A DNA stretch of 64,000 nucleotides. It comes from Lachnospiraceae bacterium. Lineage in GTDB: Bacteria; Bacillota; Clostridia; Lachnospirales; Lachnospiraceae. The notes under the pieces are model-generated. The model did not search any database. It was given only the letters and a program-made list of their open reading frames with translations, and was not told the DNA's origin. Below, in pieces: positions 7,958 to 17,395 of this stretch (the stretch's first letter is position 1; each line of letters opens with the position of its first letter). A program made the position numbers and the translations under genes. The stretch lies in the NCBI GenBank assembly GCA_025758065.1, contig CP107199.1, positions 2,949,501-3,013,500 of the forward strand, given 5' to 3'.

Positions 7958-9753
7958 TGTTTTTGAAACAACGAAAACACCGGCTTCAAAATGCCAGTAT
8001 CCGTTCCATTATATTCATGTATTTTACCATTACCGCTCTGGCAGCCAGTATTTTTATCGGCGTTTCTCTTTACGGACGGCTGTCAGGGCAGATGTCCTCT
8101 GCACTTCAGGAGGAAAACCGCATCCTTATCAACCAGTTAGGCCGGACAATGGACTCTTATCTGCGTTTGGTGATGAAGCTTTCAGATTCCCTGTATTACG
8201 GCGTGATCAAAAATGCCAATCTTTCTGACGGTTCTATTAACGGGGAGATCACGCGCCTTTATGATAATAACAAGGACAATGTAGAAAATATTGCCCTGTT
8301 TTCAAAAGAAGGGGAATTGTTAGAGTCGGTTCCCGCAGCAAGATTAAAGAACAATGCCAGAGTGGCAGACCAGGACTGGTTTATGGCGGCTTTGGAAAAA
8401 ACAGAAAACCTCCATTTTTCCATGCCTCATGTACAGCATATTTTTGACACAGGAGACAGCCAGTACCGTTGGGTGGTATCTGTGGCAAGAGCTGTGGAGA
8501 TCACAGACGGCCCCTATACAGACCAGGGTGTTCTTCTCATCGATCTGCGTTATAACAGCTTAGAACAGTTATTTGATGGTATGAACCTGGCAAAAGGCGG
8601 CTATGTGTATCTTACAGACAGCAACGGGAACCTGATCTATCACCCGGACGGCCAGCTGATAAGCTCCGGCATTGTAGCAGAAAACAATGGTAATACTGCC
8701 GTGTTAAAAGATGGAAATTACCAGGAGCAGTGGCAGGGACAGACCCGTATGGTGTCGGTAAAAACGGTGGGATATACAGGCTGGAGGATCGTAGGTGTCA
8801 TGCCCCTTGACACAGTATCCTTAAATGCGATCAAGACCCGTATTTTGATTGTGTTCATTATTGCGCTGGTGCTGTTTATCCTGACTATCATCAATTCCTA
8901 TATTTCTTCCAGGATCACAGACCCTATTAAGGAATTGGAAAAATCTGTAAATCAGATCGAGGAGGGAAATTTGGAAACAGAAGTTTACACAGGGGGGTCT
9001 TACGAGATCCAGCATCTGGGAAAATCCATTCAGAATATGGCAAGGCAGATCAAGCGCCTTATGGATGACATTGTGGCAGAGCATGAATCTAAGCGAAAAA
9101 GCGAATTTGATACTTTACAGTCCCAGATCAATCCCCATTTCCTTTATAATACCCTGGATATCATTGTGTGGATGATCGAAAATGAAAAACAGTCAGAAGC
9201 AGTGAAAGCAGTAACCGCATTGGCGCGTTTCTTCCGTATCAGTTTAAGTAAGGGAAAAAGCATTATCCCGGTAAGGGATGAACTGGAGCATGTAAGAAAC
9301 TATCTGATGATCCAGCATATGCGCTATAAAAATAAATTTTCTTATTCCATAGAGGCAGAGGAAGAGGTATTAGGACTTGCCAGTTTAAAGCTGATCCTGC
9401 AGCCTATGGTGGAAAACGCCATTTATCATGGCATGGAGTTTATGGATGGTGACGGTGAGATCAAAATACGGGCATGGAAAGAGGAAGAGAATCTTTACCT
9501 GAGTGTGGAGGACAATGGGCTTGGCATGACGGAGGAACAGGTAGAGCGTCTGTTTACAGATACCGGTCATGTTCCTTCCAGAAGAGGTTCCGGGATCGGC
9601 GTAAAGAACGTAAATGAACGGATCCATTTGTATTTTGGCAAAAACTACGGGCTTTCTATAGAGTCGGAGCCAGATGAGGGAACTACTGTGCGGATCCATC
9701 TTCCTGCAATTGCTTATGAAGAAGCAGTGGGAAAGGAGGAGAAACATGCCTAA
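7957..9753 (+). CDS. Sensor histidine kinase, YesM/LytS-like
   Basis: This 598-residue membrane kinase has a first transmembrane segment at about residues 20-45, an extracytoplasmic dCache-like region of about 240 residues, a second membrane segment near 288-312, a HAMP region (SRITDPIKELEKS), a His-kinase box with phospho-acceptor His394 in SQINPHFLYNT, and a GHKL ATPase domain with VENAIYHG, VEDNGLGM and GSGIGVKNV. It pairs with the regulator it overlaps. The binding-protein genes that follow suggest it senses a sugar, directly or through them. Its end overlaps the next start by 8 bp. Confidence 0.9.
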   Translation: MFLKQRKHRLQNASIRSIIFMYFTITALAASIFIGVSLYGRLSGQMSSALQEENRILINQLGRTMDSYLRLVMKLSDSLYYGVIKNANLSDGSINGEITRLYDNNKDNVENIALFSKEGELLESVPAARLKNNARVADQDWFMAALEKTENLHFSMPHVQHIFDTGDSQYRWVVSVARAVEITDGPYTDQGVLLIDLRYNSLEQLFDGMNLAKGGYVYLTDSNGNLIYHPDGQLISSGIVAENNGNTAVLKDGNYQEQWQGQTRMVSVKTVGYTGWRIVGVMPLDTVSLNAIKTRILIVFIIALVLFILTIINSYISSRITDPIKELEKSVNQIEEGNLETEVYTGGSYEIQHLGKSIQNMARQIKRLMDDIVAEHESKRKSEFDTLQSQINPHFLYNTLDIIVWMIENEKQSEAVKAVTALARFFRISLSKGKSIIPVRDELEHVRNYLMIQHMRYKNKFSYSIEAEEEVLGLASLKLILQPMVENAIYHGMEFMDGDGEIKIRAWKEEENLYLSVEDNGLGMTEEQVERLFTDTGHVPSRRGSGIGVKNVNERIHLYFGKNYGLSIESEPDEGTTVRIHLPAIAYEEAVGKEEKHA

Positions 9754-10717
9754 GAGAGAAAAAATACTGTTATGTATAGGTGCTGTTTTTCTGGTCCTGT
9801 TGTTTCTGCTGTCTTCTACGGATCTGATCATAAAAGAACGTGCTGTGCAGATCGACTCCATTTCTGTGATCTTAAGTGAAGACACAGACGATTATTACCA
9901 GAATTTCAGAAAAGGAATGGAAAAAGCAGCCACAGATCTGAGAAGTGATGTGAGACTGATCACTCTTTATGACCGGAAAGACCAGGAACAGCAGATCGAG
10001 CTGGCCGCCAGGGAGATTCGTGATGGGGCTGGGGCTGTGGTCATCGAACCGGTAGAGGAAAAAACAGCAGTTATGGATCTGGAAGGCTTAAAACCGGGAT
10101 GCCCGGTGATATTTGTGGGCGCATCTTCTCCCAGCGAGTTTGTGACAGATTCACTTTTCATTGATTACTTTGAGGCAGGAAGGATCCTGGGGGAAAAGGC
10201 GGCTGAAAAGGATCTTTCAGATGAAAAGATCTGTCTGTTTACCCAGGGAATGGCTTACAATGGAGTACAGGATGTCTATGAAGGGGTCTGCTCTGTTTTA
10301 AATGATAAACAGATCCCCTTTGAGCTATATGAGGCAAAAGAAGAAAATACGTTCCGCAAGGTGGTGGAAAATACGATTTATCCGGGAAAAGACAAGGTAG
10401 AGGTGATCGCCCTGGATGTGCGCTCCTTAGACCAGACAGCGGGTATCTTAAATGAAAGTTCTGTTTACAGGGAACATGTGTCTGCCCTTTACGGCATTGG
10501 TTCCACTACCGGGATCTTAAATTATCTGGATCAGGGCATTATTGATGGACTAGTGACCTATGACCAGTTCAGCCAGGGATATTTAAGTATAAAAAAAGCA
10601 GTAGAAGCCATTCATGCAGGCAGGCAGAAGCAGGAGACTTTGTTAGATCTGGTTTATCTGGATCAGCAGGAACTGGCCTCTGGTGTATATGAGAAAATGC
10701 TCTATCCTATGGAATAG
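9746..10717 (+). CDS. Periplasmic-binding-protein-fold sugar-binding protein, membrane anchored
   Basis: ATG 9746 follows AAAGGAGG and overlaps the kinase gene end. The 323-residue protein begins with a hydrophobic segment (residues about 8-26) with no lipobox cysteine, so it is probably held by an uncleaved anchor or secreted. The rest has the type I binding-protein pattern: SVILSEDTDDYYQNF at the start, GAGAVVIEPVE, a hinge-like YFEAGRILGEKAA and a late IIDGLVTYDQFSQGY. It is weakly like ribose/galactose-binding proteins. Placed directly after the kinase and before two further binding proteins, it may deliver ligand information to the kinase rather than feed transport; this is inference. 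Confidence 0.75.
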   Translation: MPKREKILLCIGAVFLVLLFLLSSTDLIIKERAVQIDSISVILSEDTDDYYQNFRKGMEKAATDLRSDVRLITLYDRKDQEQQIELAAREIRDGAGAVVIEPVEEKTAVMDLEGLKPGCPVIFVGASSPSEFVTDSLFIDYFEAGRILGEKAAEKDLSDEKICLFTQGMAYNGVQDVYEGVCSVLNDKQIPFELYEAKEENTFRKVVENTIYPGKDKVEVIALDVRSLDQTAGILNESSVYREHVSALYGIGSTTGILNYLDQGIIDGLVTYDQFSQGYLSIKKAVEAIHAGRQKQETLLDLVYLDQQELASGVYEKMLYPME

Positions 10718-10723
10718 GGGGAA

Positions 10724-11788
10724 ATGATAATGAAGAAAACAAAAGGAACCGGGGCGATGCTGTTTAGTATGATCGCTGTAATAGTGATCATCTGTCTGTT
10801 TATTGTAGCAGGAAACGGAGCGAAAAAAGAAGCGGCATCTAAGGAGATACGTGTGGGACTTCTTCTCTACAGGGGGGATGATACTTTTATCAGCACACTT
10901 CGCTCTTATATTGAAGAAAAGGCTAAAGAATATGAGCGGAAGGAAGGCATCAAGGTAACACTGGATATTTTAGACGCAAAAAGTAACCAGAATACCCAGA
11001 ATAATCAGGTGGACCGGATGCTGGAGTTAGGCTGTGATGCCTTATGTGTCAATATTGTAGACCGTTTTGCAGCTTCTGTAGTTATTGATAAAGCCATGGC
11101 AGCGGATGTGCCGGTGATCTTTTTTAACAGAGAGCCGGTAGAAGAAGACATGAACCGGTGGGAGAAGCTTTATTATGTAGGGGCTGATGCAAAGGATTCT
11201 GCTGTTTTTGAAGGAAGGATCCTGGTAGATGCCTATAAAAAAGATTCCTCAAATCTTGACCGCAACGGTGATGGGATCGTCAGCTATGTGCTATTAGAAG
11301 GAGAGAGCAATCATCAGGATTCCCTGATCCGTACTGAATGGTCCATACAGACATTAAAGGACGGTGGAGTGCCTTTGGAAAAAATCACAGGAGGTATTGC
11401 CAGCTGGGAACGCAGCCAGGCATCTGCCATGATGGAGCAGTGGCTTACAGAATATCCGGATCAGATCGAACTGGTGGTGGCTAATAATGATGATATGGCC
11501 CTGGGCGCTATTGATGCTATTGACCGGGCGGGAATCCTTCCGGGTATGATCAAAATAGTGGGGATCGATGCTACGCCGTCTGGAATGGAGGCATTAAAGG
11601 CAGGAAAACTTTTTGGAACGGTAGCAGCAGATAAAGAAGGCTATGCAAATGCCATTTTCCAGATCGCAGCCTCTTTAAGCAGGAGGCTTCCTGTTGATGA
11701 GAGCATAAAATTGGAAAATGGAAAATATTTCTGGTGCAGCCAGAAGGGGATAACCCAGGAAGATGCAACAGAAACTGACAATAAATGA
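10724..11788 (+). CDS. Galactose/glucose-binding-protein-like protein, membrane anchored
   Basis: A 354-residue MglB-like protein. Residues about 10-30 are hydrophobic with no lipobox cysteine. It has FFNREPVEEDMNRW, a calcium-loop-like LDRNGDGIVSY segment as in MglB, VVANNDDMALGAIDAI and a late GTVAADKEGYANA. Start is ATG 10724 or ATG 10730, both close to GGGGGA. It is clearly related to the lipoprotein encoded at 11964-13094 but lacks its Cys anchor and Ala/Thr-rich linker. Likely substrate is a hexose. It is a paralogue that may act in sensing; the sequence cannot decide. Confidence 0.8.
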   Translation: MIMKKTKGTGAMLFSMIAVIVIICLFIVAGNGAKKEAASKEIRVGLLLYRGDDTFISTLRSYIEEKAKEYERKEGIKVTLDILDAKSNQNTQNNQVDRMLELGCDALCVNIVDRFAASVVIDKAMAADVPVIFFNREPVEEDMNRWEKLYYVGADAKDSAVFEGRILVDAYKKDSSNLDRNGDGIVSYVLLEGESNHQDSLIRTEWSIQTLKDGGVPLEKITGGIASWERSQASAMMEQWLTEYPDQIELVVANNDDMALGAIDAIDRAGILPGMIKIVGIDATPSGMEALKAGKLFGTVAADKEGYANAIFQIAASLSRRLPVDESIKLENGKYFWCSQKGITQEDATETDNK

Positions 11789-11861
11789 CATAAAAACAAT
11801 AAAAAAATTCAGCAATAATGTAAAATCAAAGAAATTTCATAATACTCCTTAAAAAATCATA

Positions 11862-11890
11862 TGGAAAAATGCACAACCGTGGCTTATAAT
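11862..11890 (+). promoter_or_regulatory. Probable promoter for mglBAC
   Basis: A TATAAT at 11885-11890 has TGGAAA 17 bases upstream (11862-11867). The AT-rich 175-bp gap between the second binding-protein gene and mglB would give mglBAC its own transcript, consistent with the need for much more binding protein than sensor. Confidence 0.5.
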
Positions 11891-11963
11891 GTGCTTGTCG
11901 TTAAGGAAAATACACCAAAAGGCGATAAAAAACAAAATTATATGTATAGGGAGGATTACAATT

Positions 11964-13094
11964 ATGAGATTAGTTAAGAAGGTTACAGCAGCAGCTATGG
12001 CATCCGCAATGGCACTTTCACTGGCAGCCTGCGGCGGCGGAAGTACCGCTACAACAGCAGCTCCTACTGAAGCAGCTAAGGAAACTACAGCAGCAAGCGA
12101 AGCAGCTACAGAGGCAGCTAAGGAAGCAGCAGAGACTGCAGCACAGGCAGCTGGAACAGCAGATGTAGCAGATAAGAAAGTGGGCATCAGCATTTATAAA
12201 TTTGATGATAACTTTATGACTCTGTACAGACAGGAATTACAGCGTTACCTGACCGAGGATCTTGGATTCAAGGCTGAGAACGTAGTTATCCAGGATGGTA
12301 AGGGCGATCAGGCAGAGCAGACCAACCAGATCAATAACTTCATCACCCAGAAGTATGATGTTCTGATCCTGAACCTGGTACAGGCTTCTTCCGCACCAGA
12401 GATTACAGATATGTGTAAAGATGCAGGTATCCCTGTTGTTTTCATCAACCGTGAGCCAGATGAGGCAGAAGAGCAGAGATGGGTTGACGAAAAGATCAAC
12501 GCTACTTATGTAGGCTGTGATGCAAGACAGTCCGGTACATATCAGGGCGAAGAGATCTTAGAGACAGAGACCAAGGGCGATATCAATGGTGACGGAAAAG
12601 TTTCCTACATCATGATCCAGGGCGACCCTGAGAACGTAGATGCTCAGTACAGAACTGAATTCTCTGTTAAGGCATTAACAGATGCAGGCGTAGAAGTAGA
12701 AGAGCTGTTAAAGCAGCGTGGTGACTGGGATCAGGCTAAGGCACAGCAGATCGCACAGGATGCTTTAAACCAGTATGGCGACAAGATCGAAGTTATCTTC
12801 TGCAACAACGATGCAATGGCACTGGGCGCTTTACAGGCAATCGAAGCAGCTGGACGTAAGGTAAATGAGGATATCTACTTAGTAGGTGTAGATGCTCTGA
12901 CCGAGGCAGTTCAGAACGTTATCGATGGCAAGCAGACCGGTACTGTATTTAACGATCACTTCTCACAGGCTAAGGCAGCAGCAGATGCAGCTGTTAAGTT
13001 CATCGGCGGCGAAGAAGTTGATGCCAAGATCCCTGTAGACTACATCAAGGTTACTAACGCAAACGCACAGGAAATCCTTGACAAGTTAAAATAA
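11964..13094 (+). CDS. mglB: Galactose/methyl-galactoside-type substrate-binding lipoprotein MglB
   Basis: The 376-residue lipoprotein binds a hexose outside the membrane for MglA/MglC. It has a signal peptide with lipobox SLAACGG (lipidated Cys near residue 21), an Ala/Thr/Glu-rich linker to about residue 66, then the binding fold: SIYKFDDNFM, VVFINREPDEAEEQRW, calcium-loop DINGDGKVSY, and CNNDAMALGALQAI. Strong GGGAGG ribosome site at 11949-11954. Codon use is more biased than in neighbouring genes (frequent GCA, AAG, ATC), fitting high expression. A terminator follows before mglA, which would reduce expression of the distal genes. Confidence 0.93.
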   Translation: MRLVKKVTAAAMASAMALSLAACGGGSTATTAAPTEAAKETTAASEAATEAAKEAAETAAQAAGTADVADKKVGISIYKFDDNFMTLYRQELQRYLTEDLGFKAENVVIQDGKGDQAEQTNQINNFITQKYDVLILNLVQASSAPEITDMCKDAGIPVVFINREPDEAEEQRWVDEKINATYVGCDARQSGTYQGEEILETETKGDINGDGKVSYIMIQGDPENVDAQYRTEFSVKALTDAGVEVEELLKQRGDWDQAKAQQIAQDALNQYGDKIEVIFCNNDAMALGALQAIEAAGRKVNEDIYLVGVDALTEAVQNVIDGKQTGTVFNDHFSQAKAAADAAVKFIGGEEVDAKIPVDYIKVTNANAQEILDKLK

Positions 13095-13116
13095 GTTACA
13101 GTTAACTGACTATTTA

Positions 13117-13152
13117 TCGGGTGTGCGGGTCATTCCGTCACACCCGATTTTT
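13117..13152 (+). terminator. Hairpin terminator/attenuator between mglB and mglA
   Basis: Perfect nine-base stem TCGGGTGTG / CACACCCGA (13117-13125 and 13139-13147) followed by five T. Its place inside the mgl operon suggests partial termination that favours mglB over mglAC. Confidence 0.85.
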
Positions 13153-13214
13153 AAGGAAAATATGCTCCCGGAGGGCATAGAAAAAGCGTCAAAGGAATTG
13201 AAAGGAGTAACGGG

Positions 13215-14765
13215 ATGGCAGAACAGTACAGACTGGAAATGATAGGGGTCAGTAAAAGCTTCCCTGGCGTAAAGGCACTGGATGGAATTAACTTGAAAGT
13301 ACGTCCCGGAACTGTCCATGCGCTGATGGGGGAAAATGGCGCAGGAAAATCTACCCTTATGAAATGTCTTTTCGGCATTTATAAGATGGATGAGGGACAG
13401 ATCATCATAGATGGTGAAAAAACAATGATAACGAACCCGGATGACGCCCTTCATAAGGGTCTGGCAATGGTTCATCAGGAACTGCAGCCGATACCGGATC
13501 GTTCCATTGCAGAGAATATGTATCTGGGAAGATACCCCATGAAGAATATTGGTCCTCTTAAAATGGTAGACCATAAGACCATGAACAGCGAAGCTGAAAA
13601 ATGGTTAAAAGATGTAAAGATGAATTTTGATCCTAAGGCAAAACTAGGAACATTGTCAATTGGACAGATGCAGTCAGTAGAGATTGCAAAGGCAGTCAGC
13701 CAGCACGCAAAAATCGTGATCCTGGATGAGCCCACATCCTCTCTGACTGATAATGAAGTAGAAGCGCTGTTCCGCATTATCAGGGACTTAAAGTCCAGAG
13801 GCGTTTCTATGATATATATCAGCCACAAGATGGCTGAGATCCGTCAGATCGCAGACGATATTACCATCATGCGAGATGGTACATATGTAGGATCCTGGGA
13901 GGTAAAGGATATCTCCGATGATGAAATCGTAAAACAGATGGTTGGACGTGAGCTGACCAATGTATATCCTCCAAAGGAAGACTACAGAACAGATGAAACA
14001 GTTCTGAAAGTAGAACATCTGTGCAGTATCCATGAGCGTTCCTTCCAAGATTGCTCCTTTGAATTAAAGAAGGGCGAGATCTTAGGATTCGGCGGTCTGG
14101 TAGGTGCCCAGAGAACAGAGATGATGGAAGCTATCTTTGGTATGCGTCACATTGCAAGTGGTACTGTGGAAGTTCTTGGAAAGAAAGTAGATATTAAAAA
14201 GCCAGAAGATGCTATCGATAATTCCATTGGTATGATCACAGAAGACCGTCGTGGAACCGGTATCTTAGGATGCCTCAGCATCAACGACAATACGGCCATT
14301 GCTTCCTATAAAAACTACACCAATGCAGGTGTGATTGACCAGAAAAAGGTAGATGCCGTTGTAAAAGACAGTATCCAGAAGTTAAACATCAAGACACCAA
14401 GCGGAAAGACGCTGATCCAGTCTCTTTCCGGTGGTAACCAGCAGAAAGTTATCATTGCCCGCTGGCTTGCAAACAATCCGGATATCCTGATCATGGATGA
14501 ACCTACAAGAGGTATTGACGTAGGTGCGAAATATGAGATCTATCAGATCATGATTGACCTGGTAAAACAGGGTAAATCCATTATTATGATCTCCTCAGAA
14601 ATGCCGGAACTGATCGGTATGTCCAACCGTATTATCGTAATGTGCAACGGACGTATCACCGGTGAAGTAGAAGGGGAAGAAGCAACCCAGGAGCGGATCA
14701 TGTCATTTGCAACACAATTTGATCTCCAGGGTAAATCAACCACAGAGTCCAAGCAGGAGGATTAA
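13215..14765 (+). CDS. mglA: Sugar ABC transporter ATP-binding protein MglA
   Basis: A 516-residue double ATPase that powers the hexose importer at the inner face of the membrane. The first domain has GENGAGKST (Walker A), SIGQMQSVEIAKA (signature) and VILDEPTSSL (Walker B). The second has the degenerate loop GGLVGAQRTE normal for the RbsA/MglA/XylG class, LSGGNQQKVIIARW and ILIMDEPTRGIDVG. ATG 13215 follows AAAGGAGT. Ends three bases before the permease start. Confidence 0.94.
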   Translation: MAEQYRLEMIGVSKSFPGVKALDGINLKVRPGTVHALMGENGAGKSTLMKCLFGIYKMDEGQIIIDGEKTMITNPDDALHKGLAMVHQELQPIPDRSIAENMYLGRYPMKNIGPLKMVDHKTMNSEAEKWLKDVKMNFDPKAKLGTLSIGQMQSVEIAKAVSQHAKIVILDEPTSSLTDNEVEALFRIIRDLKSRGVSMIYISHKMAEIRQIADDITIMRDGTYVGSWEVKDISDDEIVKQMVGRELTNVYPPKEDYRTDETVLKVEHLCSIHERSFQDCSFELKKGEILGFGGLVGAQRTEMMEAIFGMRHIASGTVEVLGKKVDIKKPEDAIDNSIGMITEDRRGTGILGCLSINDNTAIASYKNYTNAGVIDQKKVDAVVKDSIQKLNIKTPSGKTLIQSLSGGNQQKVIIARWLANNPDILIMDEPTRGIDVGAKYEIYQIMIDLVKQGKSIIMISSEMPELIGMSNRIIVMCNGRITGEVEGEEATQERIMSFATQFDLQGKSTTESKQED

Positions 14766-14768
14766 GCC

Positions 14769-15767
14769 ATGACAGCGAAAAAATTTAATTTAAAAGATTT
14801 CCTTATCAATAACGGAATTATAGTCGTTCTGGTGTTATTAGCAATCTACACCGGTATCATGCAGCCGACATTCGTATCCGGCTCCAACTTAAAGAATATT
14901 GCTCTTAACGTAGCACCACGTTTTATCATCGCCTGCGGCGTATCCGGGTGTCTGATCACCAAAGGTACAGACCTTTCAGCAGGACGTATGGTAGGTTTAT
15001 CTGCCTGCTTAGCAGGTACTTTACTTCAGAAAGCGGATTACAGCGGCAAGTTCTTCCCTAACATGCCATTTTATGGTGTATGGTGGGTAGCAGTAGTGCT
15101 TCTGATCTGCGTAGCAGTTTGTGCTATCTTTGGTGCCATCAACGGTATCGTAGTTTCTTATCTGCAGGTTCCTGCATTTATCGGAACTTTGGGTATGCAG
15201 CTGATCGTATATGGTGTCTGCCTGGTTTACACCAATGCAACTCCGATCGGTGGTTATCGTGCCGCTTATACAGAAGTAGCAAAGGGCCAGTTATTTGGTG
15301 TGATCCCATATCTGTTCCTGATCGCTTTAGCAGTTGGTATTGTAATGTGGTTCGTATATAACAAGATGCCTCACGGCAAATATATGTACGCTATCGGCGG
15401 AAATGAGCAGGCAGCAGAGGTTTCCGGCGTAAATACAAAGAAGACCAAGATCATCATCTATATTACAGCAGCAGCTTGCTATGCACTGGGCGGCTTCTTA
15501 GTAGGCGCTAAGTCCGGCGGTTCCTCTGTAAACATGGGTTATGGATGGGAGCTGGAAGCAATCGCAGCCTGCACCATCGGTGGTGTATCTGTAAATGGTG
15601 GTATCGGACGTATCTCCGGTGTTCTCATCGGTGTTCTGGTATTTGAGATCTTAAAGACCTGCTTACAGTATCTGGGTGTTGACACCAACTACCAGTACAT
15701 TGCACAGGGTATTGTTATCGTAGTTGCAATTGCTCTGGATATCAGAAAGTACATTGCTAAGAAATAA
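14769..15767 (+). CDS. mglC: Sugar ABC transporter permease MglC
   Basis: A 332-residue membrane protein with about eight to ten hydrophobic helices, typical of the galactose/ribose permease family (GTDLSAGRMVGLSA near the N-terminus, INGIVVSYLQVPAFIGTLG in the middle, GGIGRISGVLIGVL near the end). It forms the channel used by MglA and MglB. The ribosome site CAGGAGGATT overlaps the mglA stop, so translation is coupled. Last gene of the importer; a gene on the other strand ends six bases downstream. Confidence 0.94.
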   Translation: MTAKKFNLKDFLINNGIIVVLVLLAIYTGIMQPTFVSGSNLKNIALNVAPRFIIACGVSGCLITKGTDLSAGRMVGLSACLAGTLLQKADYSGKFFPNMPFYGVWWVAVVLLICVAVCAIFGAINGIVVSYLQVPAFIGTLGMQLIVYGVCLVYTNATPIGGYRAAYTEVAKGQLFGVIPYLFLIALAVGIVMWFVYNKMPHGKYMYAIGGNEQAAEVSGVNTKKTKIIIYITAAACYALGGFLVGAKSGGSSVNMGYGWELEAIAACTIGGVSVNGGIGRISGVLIGVLVFEILKTCLQYLGVDTNYQYIAQGIVIVVAIALDIRKYIAKK

Positions 15768-15773
15768 TGATAG

Positions 15774-16223
15774 TTATCCCTGGGACAGGCGGCTGTTGTG
15801 ATATTCACCGGAGAAGGTAACGTCCTCTCCAAACCATGCAGGCGGATTAAATGCCTTTGCTTCTTCTTCGTTGGCAAATTCTACCTCTGCAAGGATAAGG
15901 CCGTGGTAGTGGCCTTCAAAGACGTCTAATTCGATGGTAAGGTGATCACTTCCCGGAACCGGGATCATATATCTCTTTTTTGTAAGGATAATACCGTCTG
16001 CCTTGGTCAGCAGATGTTCATAGGCTTCTTTATTCAGTACAAGATTGTATTCTTCTCTGGATAAGAGGCCTTTTCCTTTGTAGGTGAGATAGTAGTCATC
16101 ATTATCCCGGCGGACGCGGACAACAGGATCTGTATTTAAGTAGGCCTGTTCGATCTGTCTGCAGGGAAAAGATGTACATCCCTCAGGGATTTGTTTAACA
16201 AGAAATTTTCTTTCGATTTCCAT
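15774..16223 (-). CDS. CYTH-domain (triphosphate tunnel) protein
   Basis: The 149-residue protein starts MEIERKFLV, the ExExK motif of CYTH/triphosphate tunnel metalloenzymes. VRVRRDNDDYYLTYKGKG and IELDVFEG supply the other tunnel-lining charged strands. Such proteins hydrolyse tripolyphosphate, thiamine triphosphate or related compounds, or make cAMP in class IV cyclases; the substrate cannot be told here. ATG at 16221-16223 follows GGAAGGAG on the minus strand. It converges tightly on mglC, with no clear terminator between. Confidence 0.87.
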   Translation of the reverse strand: MEIERKFLVKQIPEGCTSFPCRQIEQAYLNTDPVVRVRRDNDDYYLTYKGKGLLSREEYNLVLNKEAYEHLLTKADGIILTKKRYMIPVPGSDHLTIELDVFEGHYHGLILAEVEFANEEEAKAFNPPAWFGEDVTFSGEYHNSRLSQG

Positions 16224-16411
16224 TGTAAATTCTCCTTCCGTTTTGTGTGCTTTTTTAACAATATTTTGCACTTTTTAGTATACACTATCATAGCATTTAT
16301 CTCTTTTCAGAAAAAGGGAAAAATGGTAAAATAAATAAAGTTTCAGATCGGTTACACATATAGGAGGCCAAAATATTGGCTTCCAACATCATTGCGTAAA
16401 GGGGAATTAAA

Positions 16412-16966
16412 ATGTCAAAAGTTTTTGCATTTCTTGCAGATGGACTGGAAGAAGTAGAATGTCTTGCAGTAGTAGATGTCCTTCGCCGTGCCGGAGTAGA
16501 GGTAACATTGGTATCAGTAACAGGAAGCCGTGAAATCACAGGCTCTCATCATATTCATTTTCAGGCAGATGCCCTTTTTGATGAAACAGCAGCAGAAGAT
16601 GCAGATGTATTATTCCTGCCGGGAGGAATGCCAGGAACCAATACATTAAAAGCCCACGAAGGCTTAAAGAATGCTATTTGCAAGGCCAATAAGCAGGGAC
16701 GGCGCATTGCAGCTATTTGCGCAGCTCCAAGCATCCTTGGGGAAATGGGACTGTTAAAAGGAAGAACAGCCACCTGCTATCCGGGTTTTGAAGACAAGTT
16801 AGAGGGCGTTTCCTACACCCGTCAGGGCGTGATCACCGATGGAAATATTACTACCGCAAGAGGACTTGGATATGCTTTAGATTTGGGGATTGAGCTGATC
16901 CGTCTTCTTATGGGGCCGCAGCATGCACAGATGGTGAAAGATTCGATCCAGTATGATCAGGTATAA
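16412..16966 (+). CDS. DJ-1/PfpI family protein
   Basis: A 184-residue cytoplasmic protein of the DJ-1/ThiJ type. It has the early acidic DGLEEVECLAVVDVLRRAG, LPGGMPGTN, and the nucleophile elbow AAICAAPSILGEMGLL with Cys103. Family members act as glyoxalase/deglycase-like or oxidative-stress proteins; no specific reaction can be assigned. Start ATG 16412 follows AAAGGGG. The mobile element begins 27 bp after its stop, so its original terminator may have been displaced (compare the hairpin at 42006-42038). Confidence 0.9.
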   Translation: MSKVFAFLADGLEEVECLAVVDVLRRAGVEVTLVSVTGSREITGSHHIHFQADALFDETAAEDADVLFLPGGMPGTNTLKAHEGLKNAICKANKQGRRIAAICAAPSILGEMGLLKGRTATCYPGFEDKLEGVSYTRQGVITDGNITTARGLGYALDLGIELIRLLMGPQHAQMVKDSIQYDQV

Positions 16967-16993
16967 AGAAATATAGATTATTCTTTCAAGAAA

Positions 16994-17006
16994 AATTTTG
17001 ATTATC
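16994..17006 (+). repeat. Left terminal inverted repeat of the mobile element
   Basis: AATTTTGATTATC, exact reverse complement of 41948-41960. It lies 27 bp after the DJ-1 stop codon. AT-rich imperfect terminal repeats are usual for Tn916-type elements. Confidence 0.7.
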
Positions 17007-17395
17007 CCGAAAAACCCTTGAAATACAAGCACATTCGCAGGATTTCAGATTGATTTTACTACCAATTTACTACTTTTAACGGATTGCGCCTTGATATGCC
17101 GGAACATCTTGCGAGCATGAAACAACCCAATACAAACGCGACGCACTGGCGGCGCGGCACGTCGGCAATCACACAATTTCATATAGCACCGCACTGGCGG
17201 CGTTACCTTATCCCAACCGGGAAACAAGGAACGCCGCTATTTTTTTACCCTCATGTTACGCAGTAGGGGCAAAAAGAGTCTTGCTACACAAGGCTTTGCG
17301 GGTACGGTTTTCACAGGGTAAGGGATTGATACCTAAACCCTTAAAATCGCTGTTCTACCGCGTAACAAATATGCAGCAAAGGAGTTGATGAAGCT
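17007..17395. other. Left-end non-coding region of the element
   Basis: About 390 bp without a gene. It holds the TTTACTAC direct repeat (17054-17077) and two copies of GCACTGGCGGCG about 50 bp apart, then a GC-rich stretch before the ribosome site AAAGGAG of the first gene. Likely holds integrase arm sites and a promoter; no further feature is clear. Confidence 0.5.
17054..17077 (+). repeat. Integrase arm-type direct repeat, left end
   Basis: Two TTTACTAC-type units seven bases apart, followed by TTTT. The 24-bp stretch matches 41812-41835 at 21 positions, in the same orientation. Tn916-family integrases bind such DR2 sites with their N-terminal domain. Confidence 0.65.

Noticed and set aside
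11849..12193. Alanine/valine-rich frame on the minus strand over mglB
   Set aside because: It mirrors the GCA-rich linker and signal peptide of mglB; no start signal and a strong gene opposite.
16967..17053. tRNA gene as the integration target
   Set aside because: No tRNA fold was seen at either edge; AT-rich intergenic insertion fits a Tn916-type integrase.
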